Assembly (NCBI GenBank): GCA_022605405.1
Contig: JABYQQ010000034.1
Location: 248,001-312,000, forward strand
From: Earliella scabrosa
Lineage: Eukaryota > Basidiomycota > Agaricomycetes > Polyporales > Polyporaceae
Reading direction: 5' to 3'
DNA: 64,000 bases
Shown here: piece after piece, positions 22,001-33,586 of the stretch
Numbering within the stretch: position 1 is the stretch's first letter
How the letters are laid out: every line of letters begins with the position of its first letter
Made by a program: the position numbers and the translations under genes
The notes under the pieces: model-generated
Databases searched by the model: none
What the model saw: the letters and a program-made list of their open reading frames with translations, nothing else
Told to the model about the DNA's origin: nothing

Positions 22001-25000
22001 TGATCTCCGCCGCCGACTAGGTAGCTCATGACCTGCTGCTGGGATATCTCTTGCCTAGCCAACATACTGTTTACAAGGATAGTGAGAGCGCCTGTGTCGT
22101 GGTTACTCTGCCAGTCGGTAACATCCTTGTACTTAGTTGACGTCTTGTTGATTGCGTACAGTAGCGCAGAAAGACCGAGGTGGGCTGGAAGGGAGGACTT
22201 CGTGATGTAATCAGTGACATAGTATATGAGTGCTTTCGCTCCTTCGCCGGAACCAATATGTTTGATATCCATATTCGCCTTCATGAGGAACACGACTAGA
22301 TCATTATAGTTGGCGATGCGGGGGTGCAGCCTGCGCAGTAAGATAGACCCTGTCTCTTCGTCCACAACGGTCTCAGCTCTGGTAGAACCATCTATGCGCA
22401 TTCGGCAATTCTCGTCTGAGCGTGATTCTCCCCGCTTGAGATATTTCCAGCACGTCTCGGTATGTTCGTGCCAGTTATACTGTCCCACCAACTCGTTCAC
22501 AAACGATCTGTACTGGGAATTGTACTCCTCTGCATCTAGGTCCGCAATCTGCGGTCCGGCCATTGTCCCAGGATGAATTTCGCCCTCTGACTCTCTCACT
22601 CTCCTCCGTAGAAGAGGAACTCCGTTCGGTTCCTGAACAACAGAGGTTGTCCCTAGTAGTTCGCACTTAATGAGGCTCTCTAACCATGTGAATAAATCGG
22701 CTTGATATTGAGCTGAGTTGATCATAGCATCTCTCATTTGTTGAGGAGACGGATGTCCCTCCAGCCACACAAGCATATGACAATGTAAGGTACCTCTTGC
22801 CTGTGCCTCTACTGTCCCATAGTATGCTTTGCACTTCCCAAACAATCCTCTCTCTTTCTGGTCGTATCGGAGAATCATCGTGATAAACGAGGATATCATT
22901 GTATGGAAGAACCTAGCGCACGCACCTGGGTGGTCCGCGACTGTGAGCTTTCGCTGCCACTCAGTGAGCTCGTGTCCGTATTCCATCGTGCGATAAGGCA
23001 CATCCTCAGCTACGAACAATCTAACAAGCGGATTGTGAACATCAGACGGGTTGAGTGTGATGAAGAACGCAGGTGTTCCATGGAAGTTCACCAACCCTCG
23101 GATCTCGTTACGCATGTTCAACTTATACCCCGACGTACCTGGCAGATCGTGAAGCACTGTGCCGACTTTATTGATTAGATCAAGGATGTCCCTCTCTTCT
23201 CGAGTTTGCGGCTCGTGGGCCGGGTTACGGTCAAATTTAAAGGTCATCTGTTCAAGCGTACTCTTGTCCACCGAGAGGAGTTGGCTGATCAGCTCTCGTT
23301 GTCGCGATGCCTTGACCCTGAATTTGACGGAGTCCAATATGTGCTTCTTCTGCAGAATGTTGAAGTAGACGAACGCAAAGTCGGCGTCGCGTTCGAACGG
23401 GCTGTTATGGAGCTGCATAAGGTACTTGAGCTGTTCTTCCATAGAGATGGGGATTGTTCGGTTTGGGTCATGGAACCCTCCGATCCCCCACGGGTCAAGG
23501 TGGGGAAACAGCCAGGTTAATAAGCTGGGGTTCTCAAAATCAGGCACGAACCTATCCCCCGCTTGTGACCGGACGAATCTACCACCCGTGAGACAATGAG
23601 TGAGCGCCTTGAACTTCATATCACGATACGATACTGGAGACTGGTCACCACAGGTATATCCAACATTCTCCATGAGAATGGGCTCATCCGCAGACGGGAT
23701 CTCGTCTTCCGTATTGCGTGTTGTGTAGTCGGCTGTCGCGGCACGAGTGGCGTCGTTCTCTTCCAGGAAACCAATGTCCATGGCGCAGGGGACGGCTGTG
23801 TCCTTGCTGGTATCTTCTGGTCCAAACAACAGATCTAAGTTTCTCGAGCTATAGCCGTGAAATGCGGTATCGCACTCGTAATGGAGGTTCTCCGCGACTA
23901 GGAATTGGGCCATACTGCTCACCCTCGATTTCCGTGCAAGAATTGGACTCAACTTGGCAATGTTTTGCTTGGTCGGCTTGGTGTTTCCTACGAAGACAGC
24001 ACAGACCGTATCTCGTATAGTCTCCGGGGGAGGTGGCAGAACTCTGTTCAAGTGAGTGGAGTTTTGGGGCATCACCAGTATGTTCCCTCTGATACACCAT
24101 TGGGACGCGCTAGGTGCTTCGTCTCCTTCTCGTTCTTGATCCGCAAGAGGCCGATCGCGCTTGCGAAGCTCGGAAAACCGGTAGCATATCCTACTCGCCC
24201 TCGCGCGCGCCACGAGCAAGCGTTCAAGTGGGGTGCTCGTCTCGAATGCCTCACGTACCTGAGGGGGTAGGGACTCGTACCCGTAGTACAGACAGTTCGC
24301 TAGACATAGCTTCGGCATCCTCTGCTTCGTTACAAGTTCTCGGTGACAGGTGGCGCACATCGTGAGGGGACCGAGCGCATGTAGAGACGACATACCTTTT
24401 GTGCAGAGCAGAGCCCGTTTATACGCGTGAAAGTTGTAGTTCCTCGGTAAGACCTGGGGTGGAAGATTGTCATTGCGCAGCAGGGTGAGATTGATCTTAT
24501 CCGCGCCAACCTCTCTCGCCTCACGACGTGATGTACCGCGGGCACATACCGCACAGGCAACAAGCTGCAGTTTTTCCGCAGTCAGGGACTCCTGCCATTC
24601 ACGTGCTATGGCATGTTTGAGCGCGTCATCTGCAACTCGAAGATATGGCACGTCAGTAGGAATAGCGGTTCCGTTGTCTGCTCTCCTGCGATCCACTTCT
24701 CTCGAACCTCGCCGTGCACGGAGAGTGGTAAAGATATGGATCGGCACGGGACATTCGTCACTGCATACGTGAAGTAGTAACTTTTGGTGCATACTGGAGG
24801 CAGTGTCTCTGTTTGCCGTTGCGATATTGTGGACGTGACACAGCTTGCGGAGGTCTCCTGCCCGCCACATGTTGTATAGTGCAGAAAGACGAGAGAAGGG
24901 TGCATTGACAAGGATGTCATCAACGTTTACGTCTGACAGTGACAGTGACAGTGACAGTGGTGGCATTATGGTGTGAACGCCCTTCATAAGGTGCGTGTAG

Positions 25001-25474
25001 TCCAGATCGATGTCTGAATCATCGCACCAGCGGAGCATCAGCTCTCCGCTTCGGCGGCGATCAACCCGAGCTATGGCTTACGATGAGACGTGGTGCTGCG
25101 CTACAGCATGCTAGGTACATACCTATGCAGGGGTCATCCGGGTTTGTTGTTCTGGAAGACAGTGCCGCACAGACATCTACGGGGATACGTCAGCTGGCAT
25201 TCGTTGGGTGGAGAAGAATTAATAGACTAACTGTCCGTGGGGTCGAGCTCGTGGGGTAGGCTGCGCTGCATTGCGGCGTCAGAGCTCGACTCTGTTTGAC
25301 GACCATACACGTTGGTTACTGTGTCACCACCACTGTTAGCGCATCCGTTCAAATGCAACCAGCGGAGGCAAACTGACCATCGTCATCAGGCACGTCTACA
25401 TCTAGTGTGGCAGCGTTCAAGGCACCGATAAGGTCCTGAAGCTGCGCTGAGGTGAGGTTTGTTTGCGAAGACAT
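19087..25474 (-). mobile_element. Helitron Rep-helicase gene, four exons, apparently intact
   Basis: A rolling-circle transposase of about 2070 residues. Proposed exons: 25474-25378, 25318-25232, 25176-25123 and 25070-19087, joined in frame by GT-AG introns. The long last exon was obvious; the short 5' exons (starting MSSQTNLTSAQLQ) were found by following frame and splice sites. Domains in order: a Cys-rich N-terminal region (CAVCARGTS, CATCHREL) as in fungal Helitrons; the Helitron-like N domain with the HUH nuclease motif (TLHCHMLVWL, about 22760) and tyrosines in YYVTDYITK (about 22215); then a PIF1-type helicase with Walker A GGVGGTGKSH (about 20510) and Walker B LIIDEVSML (about 20310), ending near SRVRNIRGLAI. 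No stop or frameshift interrupts it, so the element may be active. Element ends were not located. Confidence 0.88.
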
Positions 25475-25785
25475 TGTTATCAGGAGAGTGATGAGCTAGG
25501 CCGATGTTACGGTGGTGGTAGCGCAGCACTCGAGAGGTCGTGTTCTTAGGGAAGAGGAGGCGTGGAGAAGCAATGTCATCCTATGAATGATGTTGCACCA
25601 ATCCAGACGGTGGGCCGGACCGGCGGGACCTGTACTTAAACCGCGTGAACCGTATGATCATGATGCATGATTGTCTGGCAGTCCGATCTCATCGAGCCCG
25701 ATCGGTCTGATTGTGGGTCTTGATGGACGCAGTCATACATGTGTTGGTTGTCAGTGTGGAGACGAGGGGAGTCAGAAGAATAACC

Positions 25786-25830
25786 GGGCGCCGACGAGAG
25801 ACGCTGACAGAGCCTGTCAGTCAGGCGCCC
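25786..25830 (+). repeat. Nested inverted repeat upstream of the R2 gene
   Basis: Outer arms GGGCGCC (25786-25792) and GGCGCCC (25824-25830) enclose inner arms CTGACAG (25804-25810) and CTGTCAG (25814-25820). It could form a cruciform or RNA hairpin, or be a Helitron-associated hairpin. It sits about 12 bp upstream of the R2 TATA box. Confidence 0.5.
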
Positions 25831-25842
25831 ACGCCCCGTTGT

Positions 25843-25848
25843 TATAAA
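25843..25848 (+). promoter_or_regulatory. TATA box of the R2 gene
   Basis: TATAAA 36 to 41 bases upstream of the R2 start codon, with a pyrimidine/CA-rich stretch between. Close spacing implies a short 5' leader. Confidence 0.45.
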
Positions 25849-25883
25849 CCACCACCTCCTTGTTATGACTCCCGCCGCTACAC

Positions 25884-27075
25884 ATGGAGACATCGATGCT
25901 TCCTTCTACTGTTGGTGACTTTTCGCGTTTTGTACTTTTTCCTATCCGGTATCCTAAGGTGCGACTCCTCGTGATGGTAGCGTGCCAGACACTGTTGACA
26001 CACCGTGTTTGGCAGATATGGGATGCATACAAGACTGCGCAGAGGTCGGCATGGACCGCGGAAGAGATCGCGCTGAGCGTCGACCGGCTTCACTGGAATG
26101 CCGTACTGACAGACTCTGAGCGCGACTTTCTGTCCATGATTCTCGGATTCTTCGCCGCATCGGACGGCATTGTAGTGGAGAATCTCGCCCAGCGGTTTTG
26201 CGCTGAGGTAGACATCCCGGAGGCGCGTTGCTTTTACGGCATGCAGATGATGATGTACGTGTTCTTGCTGCACTATGAGAGTCTCGATTTGATTCCTCAC
26301 GCTCCCCACACTCGCAGCGAGAACGTCCATGCGGAGACCTACAGCCGCTTCATCCAAGAGCTTGTGCCAACCGATCTCGAACAGAAGCGCCTGTTCTCCG
26401 CAGTCAACAACATCCCCGCCGTGAAGGCAAAGGCGGCCTGGTGTGTTCGGTGGATCGAGTCCAAGGAGCACGACTTCTCCACCAGGTTGATTGCGTTTGC
26501 CATTGTTGAGGGGATCTTCTTTTCCTCCTCATTCGCCGCGATATTTTGGATTCGGCACAGGGGGCTCATGCCAGGCCTCGGGCAGGCGAACCAAATGATA
26601 TCGCGCGACGAAGGGATGCATATGCGGTTTGCTTGCCTTCTCTACAAGGAGATCGGATCGCCTGTTCCGGAGGGGGTAGTGCATTCCATGGTCCTGGAAG
26701 CCGTGGAGTTCGAACATGCATTTTTTGCTGGTGTGTCTCCTCCGTGGTAGCCCTTGTCTCCGTCGCTGACTGCTTATTTGGCCAGCTGCCCTTCCGCGCG
26801 ATCTCGCTGGCATGAACGTGCAGCTCATGCGCGATTATGTCGAGTATGTTGGCGACTACCTGTTGTCCATATTGGGGTACTCTCCTCTGTTTTACAGCAA
26901 GAACCCGGTGAGTGGTGTTTTCGTCTGTCTGGCATTCGCACTGCGCGTGATTCTCATTACTCGTCAGTTCCCGTACATGGAGACCACCGCCGTGGGAGCT
27001 CGCACCAACTTCTTCGAGCGTCCTGCCGGTGACTATATTGGTTCCATGTCGGCGACTTCATCTGTAGCCGTTTAG
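25884..27075 (+). CDS. Ribonucleoside-diphosphate reductase small subunit (R2)
   Basis: Holds the di-iron centre and tyrosyl radical used by class I ribonucleotide reductase to make deoxynucleotides. Five exons: 25884-25958, 26016-26254, 26318-26730, 26786-26907 and 26968-27075, giving 318 aa; every junction restores the family alignment. By residue count the iron ligands D75, E106, H109, E169, E203 and H206 and the radical tyrosine Y113 are all present (FFAASDGIVVENL, ENVHAETY, FAIVEGIFF, ISRDEGMH). Conserved blocks WTAEEI and GLMPGL match well. It is shorter than usual eukaryotic R2 (about 390-400 aa): the N-terminal extension is brief, and after NFFERPAGDY the protein ends in SMSATSSVAV, without the acidic/aromatic tail that normally docks in the large subunit. 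The partner subunit gene is 19 kb downstream on the same strand. Confidence 0.9.
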
Positions 27076-27500
27076 CGAGAACGCAGATCCCGACCCTCGT
27101 GACGGACGAGGTTCGTTGTGTTGCTTAGATATTGTGCATACCAGTAGACCGATCTGTAGCTACCAATTTGTCCCAACCTGACCGTATGTTTGTATGCAAG
27201 TGACTAGGACCGTGCTTGTGAAGGAGTTGCCGTGGCTAGCGCAAATGTGAGCATGTGCGCGGTGACGGGACGCGTCTCTACATCTAATCATGAGTACGTG
27301 ATAACGACGCTGCATGCAGACATGCTCGTGAGGGAGCATGACGTTGGCTACACGGATGAGTCGGGTGGTACGGTGATGCACAGCCGCGAGAATTAGCAAG
27401 CATTGATGTACTATCCTTACTGAGGGACACGTGTCATAAGTGGTTGCGAGCACCGAAAGTAGTTCGTAGGCCAACTAAGCATCACATTTCGCGCGACTGG
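27076..27500. other. Intergenic between R2 and nucleotidyltransferase-like paralogue 2
   Basis: Convergent 3' flanks of two genes; no further feature seen. Confidence 0.4.
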
Positions 27501-28505
27501 TCACGTACAGTTGCAATCGGGGGGGTGAACCCTGCCCCTTGCGAAGGGATGGGCTCTGCAATACAAACCTCCACCTCGCACCCAACGCATGCCAACTCCT
27601 GCCAACTGTCCGTCCCTGAAATTCACCACGAGACATCCTCGATCTCCGAAACTCCTCTCCACGCATGGCGCGAGCCATGATCGGAAACACGAACGGACTA
27701 GCCCGAGGTTGTCCTTGTCCCAGTTGTCCGGTGAGGTCCGGAAGTCGATCCCGAGCCACGCATATCTCGCAACCAGCCAGATAAATCCGATACCGGTGTT
27801 TGGCATCGTCAGGCGATCGAGTTGGATGAGGGCGCGGAGCCGGAGAGTGAGTGAGGGATAGGCGGAACAGAATCCGTCGGCGGTGAGGTAGTTCATGAGG
27901 AACGTGCTCGATGAGAAGGCGACGGGGACACTGCATACGCCGTCTGTGAGTGGATCGCCCGTAACCCCGACAACGATCCGAACGTTGTCCCGTCTCAGGT
28001 TGAATACACGGGAGATGCCTCCCAGTGTGCTGGATACGCTGACGAAGCAGTAGGGAGTTGTGTGGTGGCCTGGCGTCTTCTCAGACTCGACTTGGAAGCC
28101 ACACGCATACTTCAGATGGTGAATGAAGGGCTGGTGGGACTGATATGGGACGCAGAAGGGAAATGGGTAAGGGTGCTCGGTGTCGGTAAGGAACGCGAAT
28201 GCGGCCGAACTGGTGGCAATGGCGTTGGTTTCACGCATGACGGAAAGCAACCCTTGGATATCTGACGTAAGTCTACGAGCTTATCAGAAACCGGAGTCGC
28301 GCCTGACACACAACACTCACCGTCCGAAGAAGACCGCGTGACGGTGCTGGAGTTCGTCTTGCACGATTTCCGAGATGATAGGATGCATCCCGCGACATTT
28401 GACAAGCATAACAGGCGTCTTCACGTACATGAAGATCCGCCGTATGATTTCCGCAGACCACCAGGGGGCAATCGCCAGCGTCTGCCTACTCGAGCGTGAG
28501 TACAA
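27501..28505 (-). CDS. Degenerate nucleotidyltransferase-like protein, paralogue 2
   Basis: Minus strand. An upstream exon (open from about 28505) ends at donor GTGAGT near 28319 with HAVFFGR, and joins at an acceptor near 28277 (CTCGTAG|ACTTACG) to read RLTSDIQGLLSVMRETN, then the long exon to the stop at 27501. It shares with paralogue 1 the blocks KCRGMHPIIS, VMRET, AFSSSTFLMNYL, SAYPSLTLRLRAL, FGDRGCLVV and the Cys-rich end HPPDCNCT. The site equivalent to GS...DLD of the intact relative reads SSAAFAFL...PFPFCV, so the catalytic aspartates are lost. The frame is unbroken, which argues for retained function of some other kind. No ATG is evident at the upstream exon, so a further 5' exon is likely. 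Confidence 0.6.
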
Positions 28506-29252
28506 TGCAACAAAAGGGTGCCAACACGCTCACAGAGTCATCGCGAACACAACATGAGAACTTGGAGGATCTGCTGCGTCGGGGACGGGGTTTAAGTACG
28601 TCGCGATCTTCGAGAGGACGGCGGACGTGCGGGGCCGCGGACTTGAGTCATACAGTTCCGGAGGGGATCCTCCTCTAGACAGGGTGTGCTCGTTGGAATG
28701 GAAGTCTAGTTTGGAAATCGAGATGGGTGATGGTGGACAACGTCAAGATCGGAGTGTCGCCAATGAGGCGTTGTGCATTTCCGCAGATTGCTATAACAGG
28801 GCAGCGGCCCCGTGGCGCCGCGTGGAACCATTCTAGCGTTCTGGATCTTCCAAATCACATATCCCCTCTATCGACATCATTACTGCGTGGGAACGGGTGC
28901 CAATCCTATTGAACACTGTTCGTAAAGGAGGTCAATCATCTGGATGAGATCATCGTTCATTGCAATCGGGATGAACTTGCCATTATGTCTGATGCTGGCA
29001 AACCGGCACATGCGGGATGGCATCCCCGTGTCAGATCAGTCACTGCGATGGTCTGGATTCAGACGCTCCCAGGATCTGCAGTGATCGGATTGCGCTGGAT
29101 GACCCATCGAAACATGAACCGTGGCTGATGATGAGAAGCATTGTACTGGTCACGGGCTGGCCAGGCCAAATGGGGGGCGAACCTACTAGTAGGGCGAGGC
29201 TGGTATAAAGGTACGTGCTTCCGTACTCAAGTGGACACATCGCATTGTCACT
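28506..29252. other. Intergenic, probably containing the 5' end of paralogue 2
   Basis: No independent gene is supported. The missing start exon of the minus-strand gene ending at 27501 may lie in the left part. Confidence 0.35.
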
Positions 29253-29820
29253 ATGGATATCGAAGTTCAGGACAGCGTTGGAAACGGCGTACATAACCAG
29301 GGGTTTGTACTCACCTCGTTCGTCCGTGTGTTCTGTTGCTGACGTTACACGTGCATTTCAGAGGCGGAAGTCACGCCGACGTAGACTCGGACGACTCCAT
29401 GCCGTCACTCATCTCCGTCAGCTCTTCTTCTTCGGACGACGAGACCCCGGTCGTTGCGGAGGGGACGATCCTCATGCCCAGACGTCTCCACCCGAGGGTG
29501 GATTTCAGATTTCTGAACCACATGGAGCAGTACATCTGTCTGATTCTAGAAGGCCAAAGGGTATGTTCTTGCAGGTGCTGTCCGCGCCGGTCATCTATAA
29601 CTGATCGACTTCTCAGCTTTTCTTCCGCCTTTCGGTGAAGATGCAGCATACCAGCCGGGGAGAAATGCTTCCCGACGTGGAGGTCACTTACGTCCCGAAC
29701 ATTACCTCCACGGGGGGCGAAGTCCATCGTGTCTTCACCTTGTTTGCTGAAGATCTACAGGAGAAGATTTTGGGCGCGCTACGTGTCGGTCTTGACGGTG
29801 GTATGGACGAGGATCGTTGA
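29253..29820 (+). CDS. Small acidic hypothetical protein, 150 aa
   Basis: Three exons: 29253-29302, 29362-29560 and 29617-29820, joined in phase to one frame. The N-terminal third is acidic and serine-rich (DVDSDDSMPSLISVSSSSSDD), probably disordered. The C-terminal half looks folded: RRLHPRVDFRFLNHMEQ, LFFRLSVKM, VEVTYVPNIT and LFAEDLQEKILGAL, suggesting a small alpha/beta domain. I do not recognise the family. No signal peptide or membrane helix. The clean splicing and absence of stops argue for a real gene. Confidence 0.6.
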
Positions 29821-30119
29821 TAGCGGGGACTTGAGTTGTATCGTTGCCAAGTTGATATGAAGTCCCGTCGTGTTGATTGAACCGGCGAAGTTTGAAGTGG
29901 GTTTTGCGCGGGAAGGTATCGATCCCCGGTGCGTTGTACGGCTGCCCGGTCCGCTCGCTTGGCCGTCCCGGTCCCGGTCAACCGCAGTCGTACGTCCGAG
30001 ACTCAAACGGGAAGCGCCCACCTACCTCATCGATCATCCATCCTGCCATCATGACCGTGCTGCTCTGCCCACACTTGTGCCGCTAAGTACAAGCCATCGC
30101 GAGCATCATACGCACCCTC

Positions 30120-30760
30120 TGAGTCCTGAATGTCGTCTTGACAGTGAATATGGGCTATCGCTCGCTGCTGAACACCATCGCGTCGTACGCGAAGAGCAGG
30201 GTACCTTACGGCTCTAGCATGGAGGCGTTCGACTTCTCTCCGTCACGCTCCTTTCTGGCGAGTCTCCGCTGTCATCGTGCGTATTTGGTGCGCGCTCGAT
30301 CTGATGTCGACACGGCGTCGAGTTTGAATACGACTTGCGCAGCTATGTGTCTATTGTCCAGCAGCTTGACCTCAACGCCAAGTCCTCCGAGTTCAAGATC
30401 CAGAACATCGTCGGCTCGTGTGATGTCTAGGTCCGCAATCACCCTGCGTACATCTTCGGACGGGTTGCGAGCCTGACGTGAGTTGTGTCCTGGAACAGCA
30501 GTTCTTCATAGCGCCTGACGTTCCTTGCAGCTTGATCTACCGCATGATCAAACCCAAGGTCGTGCTTCTTATTTTGATCTCTAGCAAGATTGTCTCGAGG
30601 GTTGAAAAACTCGAGTATCCCTGGTTTACTTCTGACTGTCCTCCACTCCGAGTCCAACCGGAGATGCGCATCCATCCATCGAGGGCTTTCGTCGAGTTGC
30701 CGCTAGCTGTCCAGGTTCGTGAAGAGATCTACACATCTGAGATAACGCTTTGTAGAGAGT
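30120..30760 (+). pseudogene. TATA-binding protein (TBP) pseudogene fragment
   Basis: Pieces of the TBP core domain, the general transcription factor that binds the TATA box, appear in order but in different frames. The first stirrup repeat is seen in VNMGYRSLLNTIASYAK (compare the family's VNL-R--L-TIA--A), then QQLDLNAKSSEFKIQNIVGSCDV, followed at once by a stop (TAG 30428), then LIYRMIKPKVVLLILIS in another frame, and a final VREEIY. The exact match around FKIQNIVGSCDV makes identity safe. Frame changes, an internal stop and missing segments between the blocks make it non-functional. It lies head-to-tail with another decayed housekeeping gene. Confidence 0.8.
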
Positions 30761-30837
30761 GATCACGCAATCTGGAGAGGTTTCATTTCAGTTGAGTCGA
30801 CTTCCAGGCGTCCAACCTTCCTTACCTCTTCTCATCA

Positions 30838-31480
30838 TGACCGCTGAGACGGCCGAGCAGTCCTCGACTGTCCCCCGCACACCAACCATGCAGACGCACC
30901 CGCCTTCAAGCCCACCACCGGGGGGGAAGCGCACGGACAGCTCCTCATCCCCTGCGATGTCGGAAGACATGTCTTGAAAGACGGCAAGGGACTCGCGATC
31001 GACTACGACAAGCTCATCACACGGCTTGGCACCAGAGTCGGCCCGCTGTTGCTGGAGCGGTTCGAGCGGCTGATGCGGCATAAGTCGGACCGATTCCTCA
31101 GGAGAGGTGTGATAGTCTCGCATCGGGACTTCGACAAGAACCCGTACTTGTATGAACAGGGCAAGCCGATTTGTCTCTACACGCGACATGGGCTGAGTAG
31201 CGACATCATGCATCTCGGGCACATGGTGCCGTTCGTCTTCACTGAGGTCTTCTGTTTGGGGGCGTGCACAGGCATGTACGACAGACGGTTGCCTAAGGTA
31301 GCTGCAGGAGGTGTTCGACGTGCCCTTGATTGTGCAGATGAGTTGAAGTTCCTCCTCGAGTACGCGGTCTGCGTGGGACATCATCACCCTCAAGTTCAAG
31401 CTCGACAAGACCTGCTTCATCGAGGATGCCTTCGACTGTCGAACTGTCTCCAAGATCTCGTGCCAGCGCACCGGGGGAGG
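30838..31480 (+). pseudogene. Cytoplasmic tryptophanyl-tRNA synthetase pseudogene, 5' half
   Basis: The sequence resembles cytosolic TrpRS, which charges tRNA-Trp. An N-terminal segment with DGKGLAIDYDKLI leads to LLERFERLMRHKSDRFLRRG, SHRDFDKNPYLYEQGKP and SSDIMHLGHMVPFVFTE, where MHLGH occupies the ATP-binding HIGH-like position. After a probable intron, VFDVPLIVQM is followed by a frameshift (the next family block, DELKFLLE, is in another frame), then KFKLDKTCFIEDAFD in a third frame. No KMSKS loop or C-terminal half follows. Several catalytic-site residues differ from the usual family sequence. It is a decayed, truncated copy. Confidence 0.82.
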
Positions 31481-32848
31481 GTATGGTTAGGTTCGACGTG
31501 TAAGCCGTCATCCATCTCTCGCCTCTCTACCTATTTATTTCCTCCGTCGGTTCCTGTGGGTCCTGCAGCCTCTGCAAGGGAGTCTCCATTCGCCACACCG
31601 AGTCAGTCGCCTAGAATTCGCCGTTCCGGCAGTCGATGCGGGTTGCCGATGCTTGCATGGCGTCTGTCCCCTCACTAAGTAGTTACCGTCAGACACAGCT
31701 TTTCTGGAGCAGGTTCTCGCCGAACATTCAGTGCAAGTAATTGCATTCCCTGATGCATGTGACTATTCAACATCTGTGGCTGTCATGCTCGATTATTAAG
31801 TGAGCGCAGTGTCTTCCAAATAACTTGGTAATCAACTCATCTAGAGGAGCTGTGAACGACATAGGTAGGAGGCCCTCCCGGCTGCTAGGAAGACTTTCAA
31901 CATCTGAATTCCCATGGTCCGCGTTTGTAACAGTAACAAGTTCCCCTAGCTTCCTTGGTGTGTAGCATGTAAGTACTGTAAATGCACACGCACAGTATAA
32001 GTTTCACCATTGAGATCGCCGGTTTTGCTATGTCCATGTATGGACAGCCAATAGTACGTACTATCTCCACAAGTCTTGAAGACTCTCGATATAGAGCGGT
32101 CTGACAACTCCGAGTCGTCGGACATATAACTGTTTCATGCACACAGTTTAGATCAGTTCAGGATTGTCTGTCACGATATCATGCCATAGCGATAAGAGAT
32201 GCCTTAATGTGGTCTTGCTTACCTTCAAACCCTTAGCGTGCCCGGGTCAGTGCGGAAGTGCCATCCACATTTCTACTTAAAGTTCTCGAGTTTGCCGATC
32301 TCTATTTGGTTGCCATCTTGAACTAGTACATTCATACAGTCTGGTATTAGGACTATATGACACAATGATCACACATGTTTACATTGATACCTAGCCATGC
32401 CTTGTGAGTGAATCTTGCTGCATGTTCCAATGCTTGCTGTGTGGCACTTGTTTGCCTAGACAGACAAGAGATCTTTTGGTGCAATGAGAATCATTCAGAG
32501 ATTGAGGGGAATTAATGTTCGTGTAATCATGATAGCTAACAATAGGATTAATGTTACAAATAAAACAATGGAGCCCTCAACTATGCTGCATCATTTGATT
32601 GGGGTCATCTTCACCCAGTGCCAAGTGGTAAGATTTATGCGGTCAATAATTTGCTCACGTGCAGTTGTTGTAGTGCCTAGCGTCGCTTAACTATTAATCG
32701 TTCAACACCAGCAACAGCACAAACATGACTGTCGAAATCTCACAATACGTACCAGTACATATCATATGCTCAACGTTTGTGAGATTATAAGCAGAAGTCA
32801 TATAACACAATGCTCGTACAACAAGATCAGATGTGCAGCAGAGACTTT
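31481..32848. other. AT-richer intergenic region
   Basis: Base composition is visibly richer in A and T than the rest of the window and ORFs are few. Nothing recognised. Confidence 0.45.
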
Positions 32849-33586
32849 CTACCGAAAGTTGGCAAAGTATGCGCGGATATTAGCAAGATCACTGGAATGG
32901 AAGTTCGTAAAGTTCATGCGCGTAGTATCACAATACTTCAGAACAATGACAGGACCAGGCCATTGGGGGGGTTGAGGGGCAGCACCTTTCGTAAGCAGCG
33001 CGATAGCACGATTGGGATTACGGCCGGAGGCAAATGAGTGTGTGCAGTAGTAAATATCGTAAGGGGAGAGAAGAGGATGTCCGTCTGCACCACAGTTCAG
33101 AGGAATAGAGGCACATGCATAGCGGAAGAACTCAAACAGCAGTGGAATGGGACATACAACCCGATTGATTGAAAAGTTAGATCGCAAAAGGCGAACGTCA
33201 ATAAACCGAATGTTGTCTGTGGAGATGATTGAACATGGATACAGCGTTATATGCAGGTACAATGCTCACCGTGATCAGGGTCCGCTAGCATCCCAACCAC
33301 AGTCTGAATGGGCGGTAAGACACTGAACCCTCCCTGGCCCATCGCTCCAGCTTGAGCTTGAGCAAGTGCAGCAACTCTAGCGTTGATGAGTGCAGCACGA
33401 CTACATTCTCCGCTGTGTCTTGGCCAATCCTATGGGATTCATGTCAGTGGATCATCACACGATGTATGTGAGGAATGCACGTACCTCGCAAAGATGCCTG
33501 TTTGAACAGTAAGATGGTTCATGACAGAGAGAGCATGTTGCGATGCTGCGCGTCCCACAGACCCGACAGGGCGGTGTAGGCATCAT
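32849..33586 (-). CDS. MYND-type zinc-finger protein, 209 aa
   Basis: Three exons on the minus strand: 33586-33485, 33429-33270 and 33216-32849. The N-terminus has a MYND finger, CRVCGTRSIATCSLC then YCSNRHLCEDWPRHSGEC, with spacing C-x2-C, C-x2-C and the typical YCS...DWPxH...C, which binds zinc and usually mediates protein contacts. The finger is completed only across the first intron, which supports the model. An Ala/Gln-rich linker follows, then a globular part with FIDVRLLRSNF, LFEFFRYACASIPLNCG and WPGPVIVLKY, as often found in basidiomycete MYND proteins. Member of a large lineage-expanded family; target unknown. Confidence 0.75.

Noticed and set aside
24925..24960. TGACAG/CACTGT simple repeat considered as a CRISPR-like or regulatory repeat
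   Set aside because: A 6-bp microsatellite inside the Helitron coding exon, encoding Ser-Leu repeats; fungi have no CRISPR arrays.
30974..31678. A functional tryptophanyl-tRNA synthetase gene
   Set aside because: Family blocks occur in three different frames and the KMSKS half is absent.
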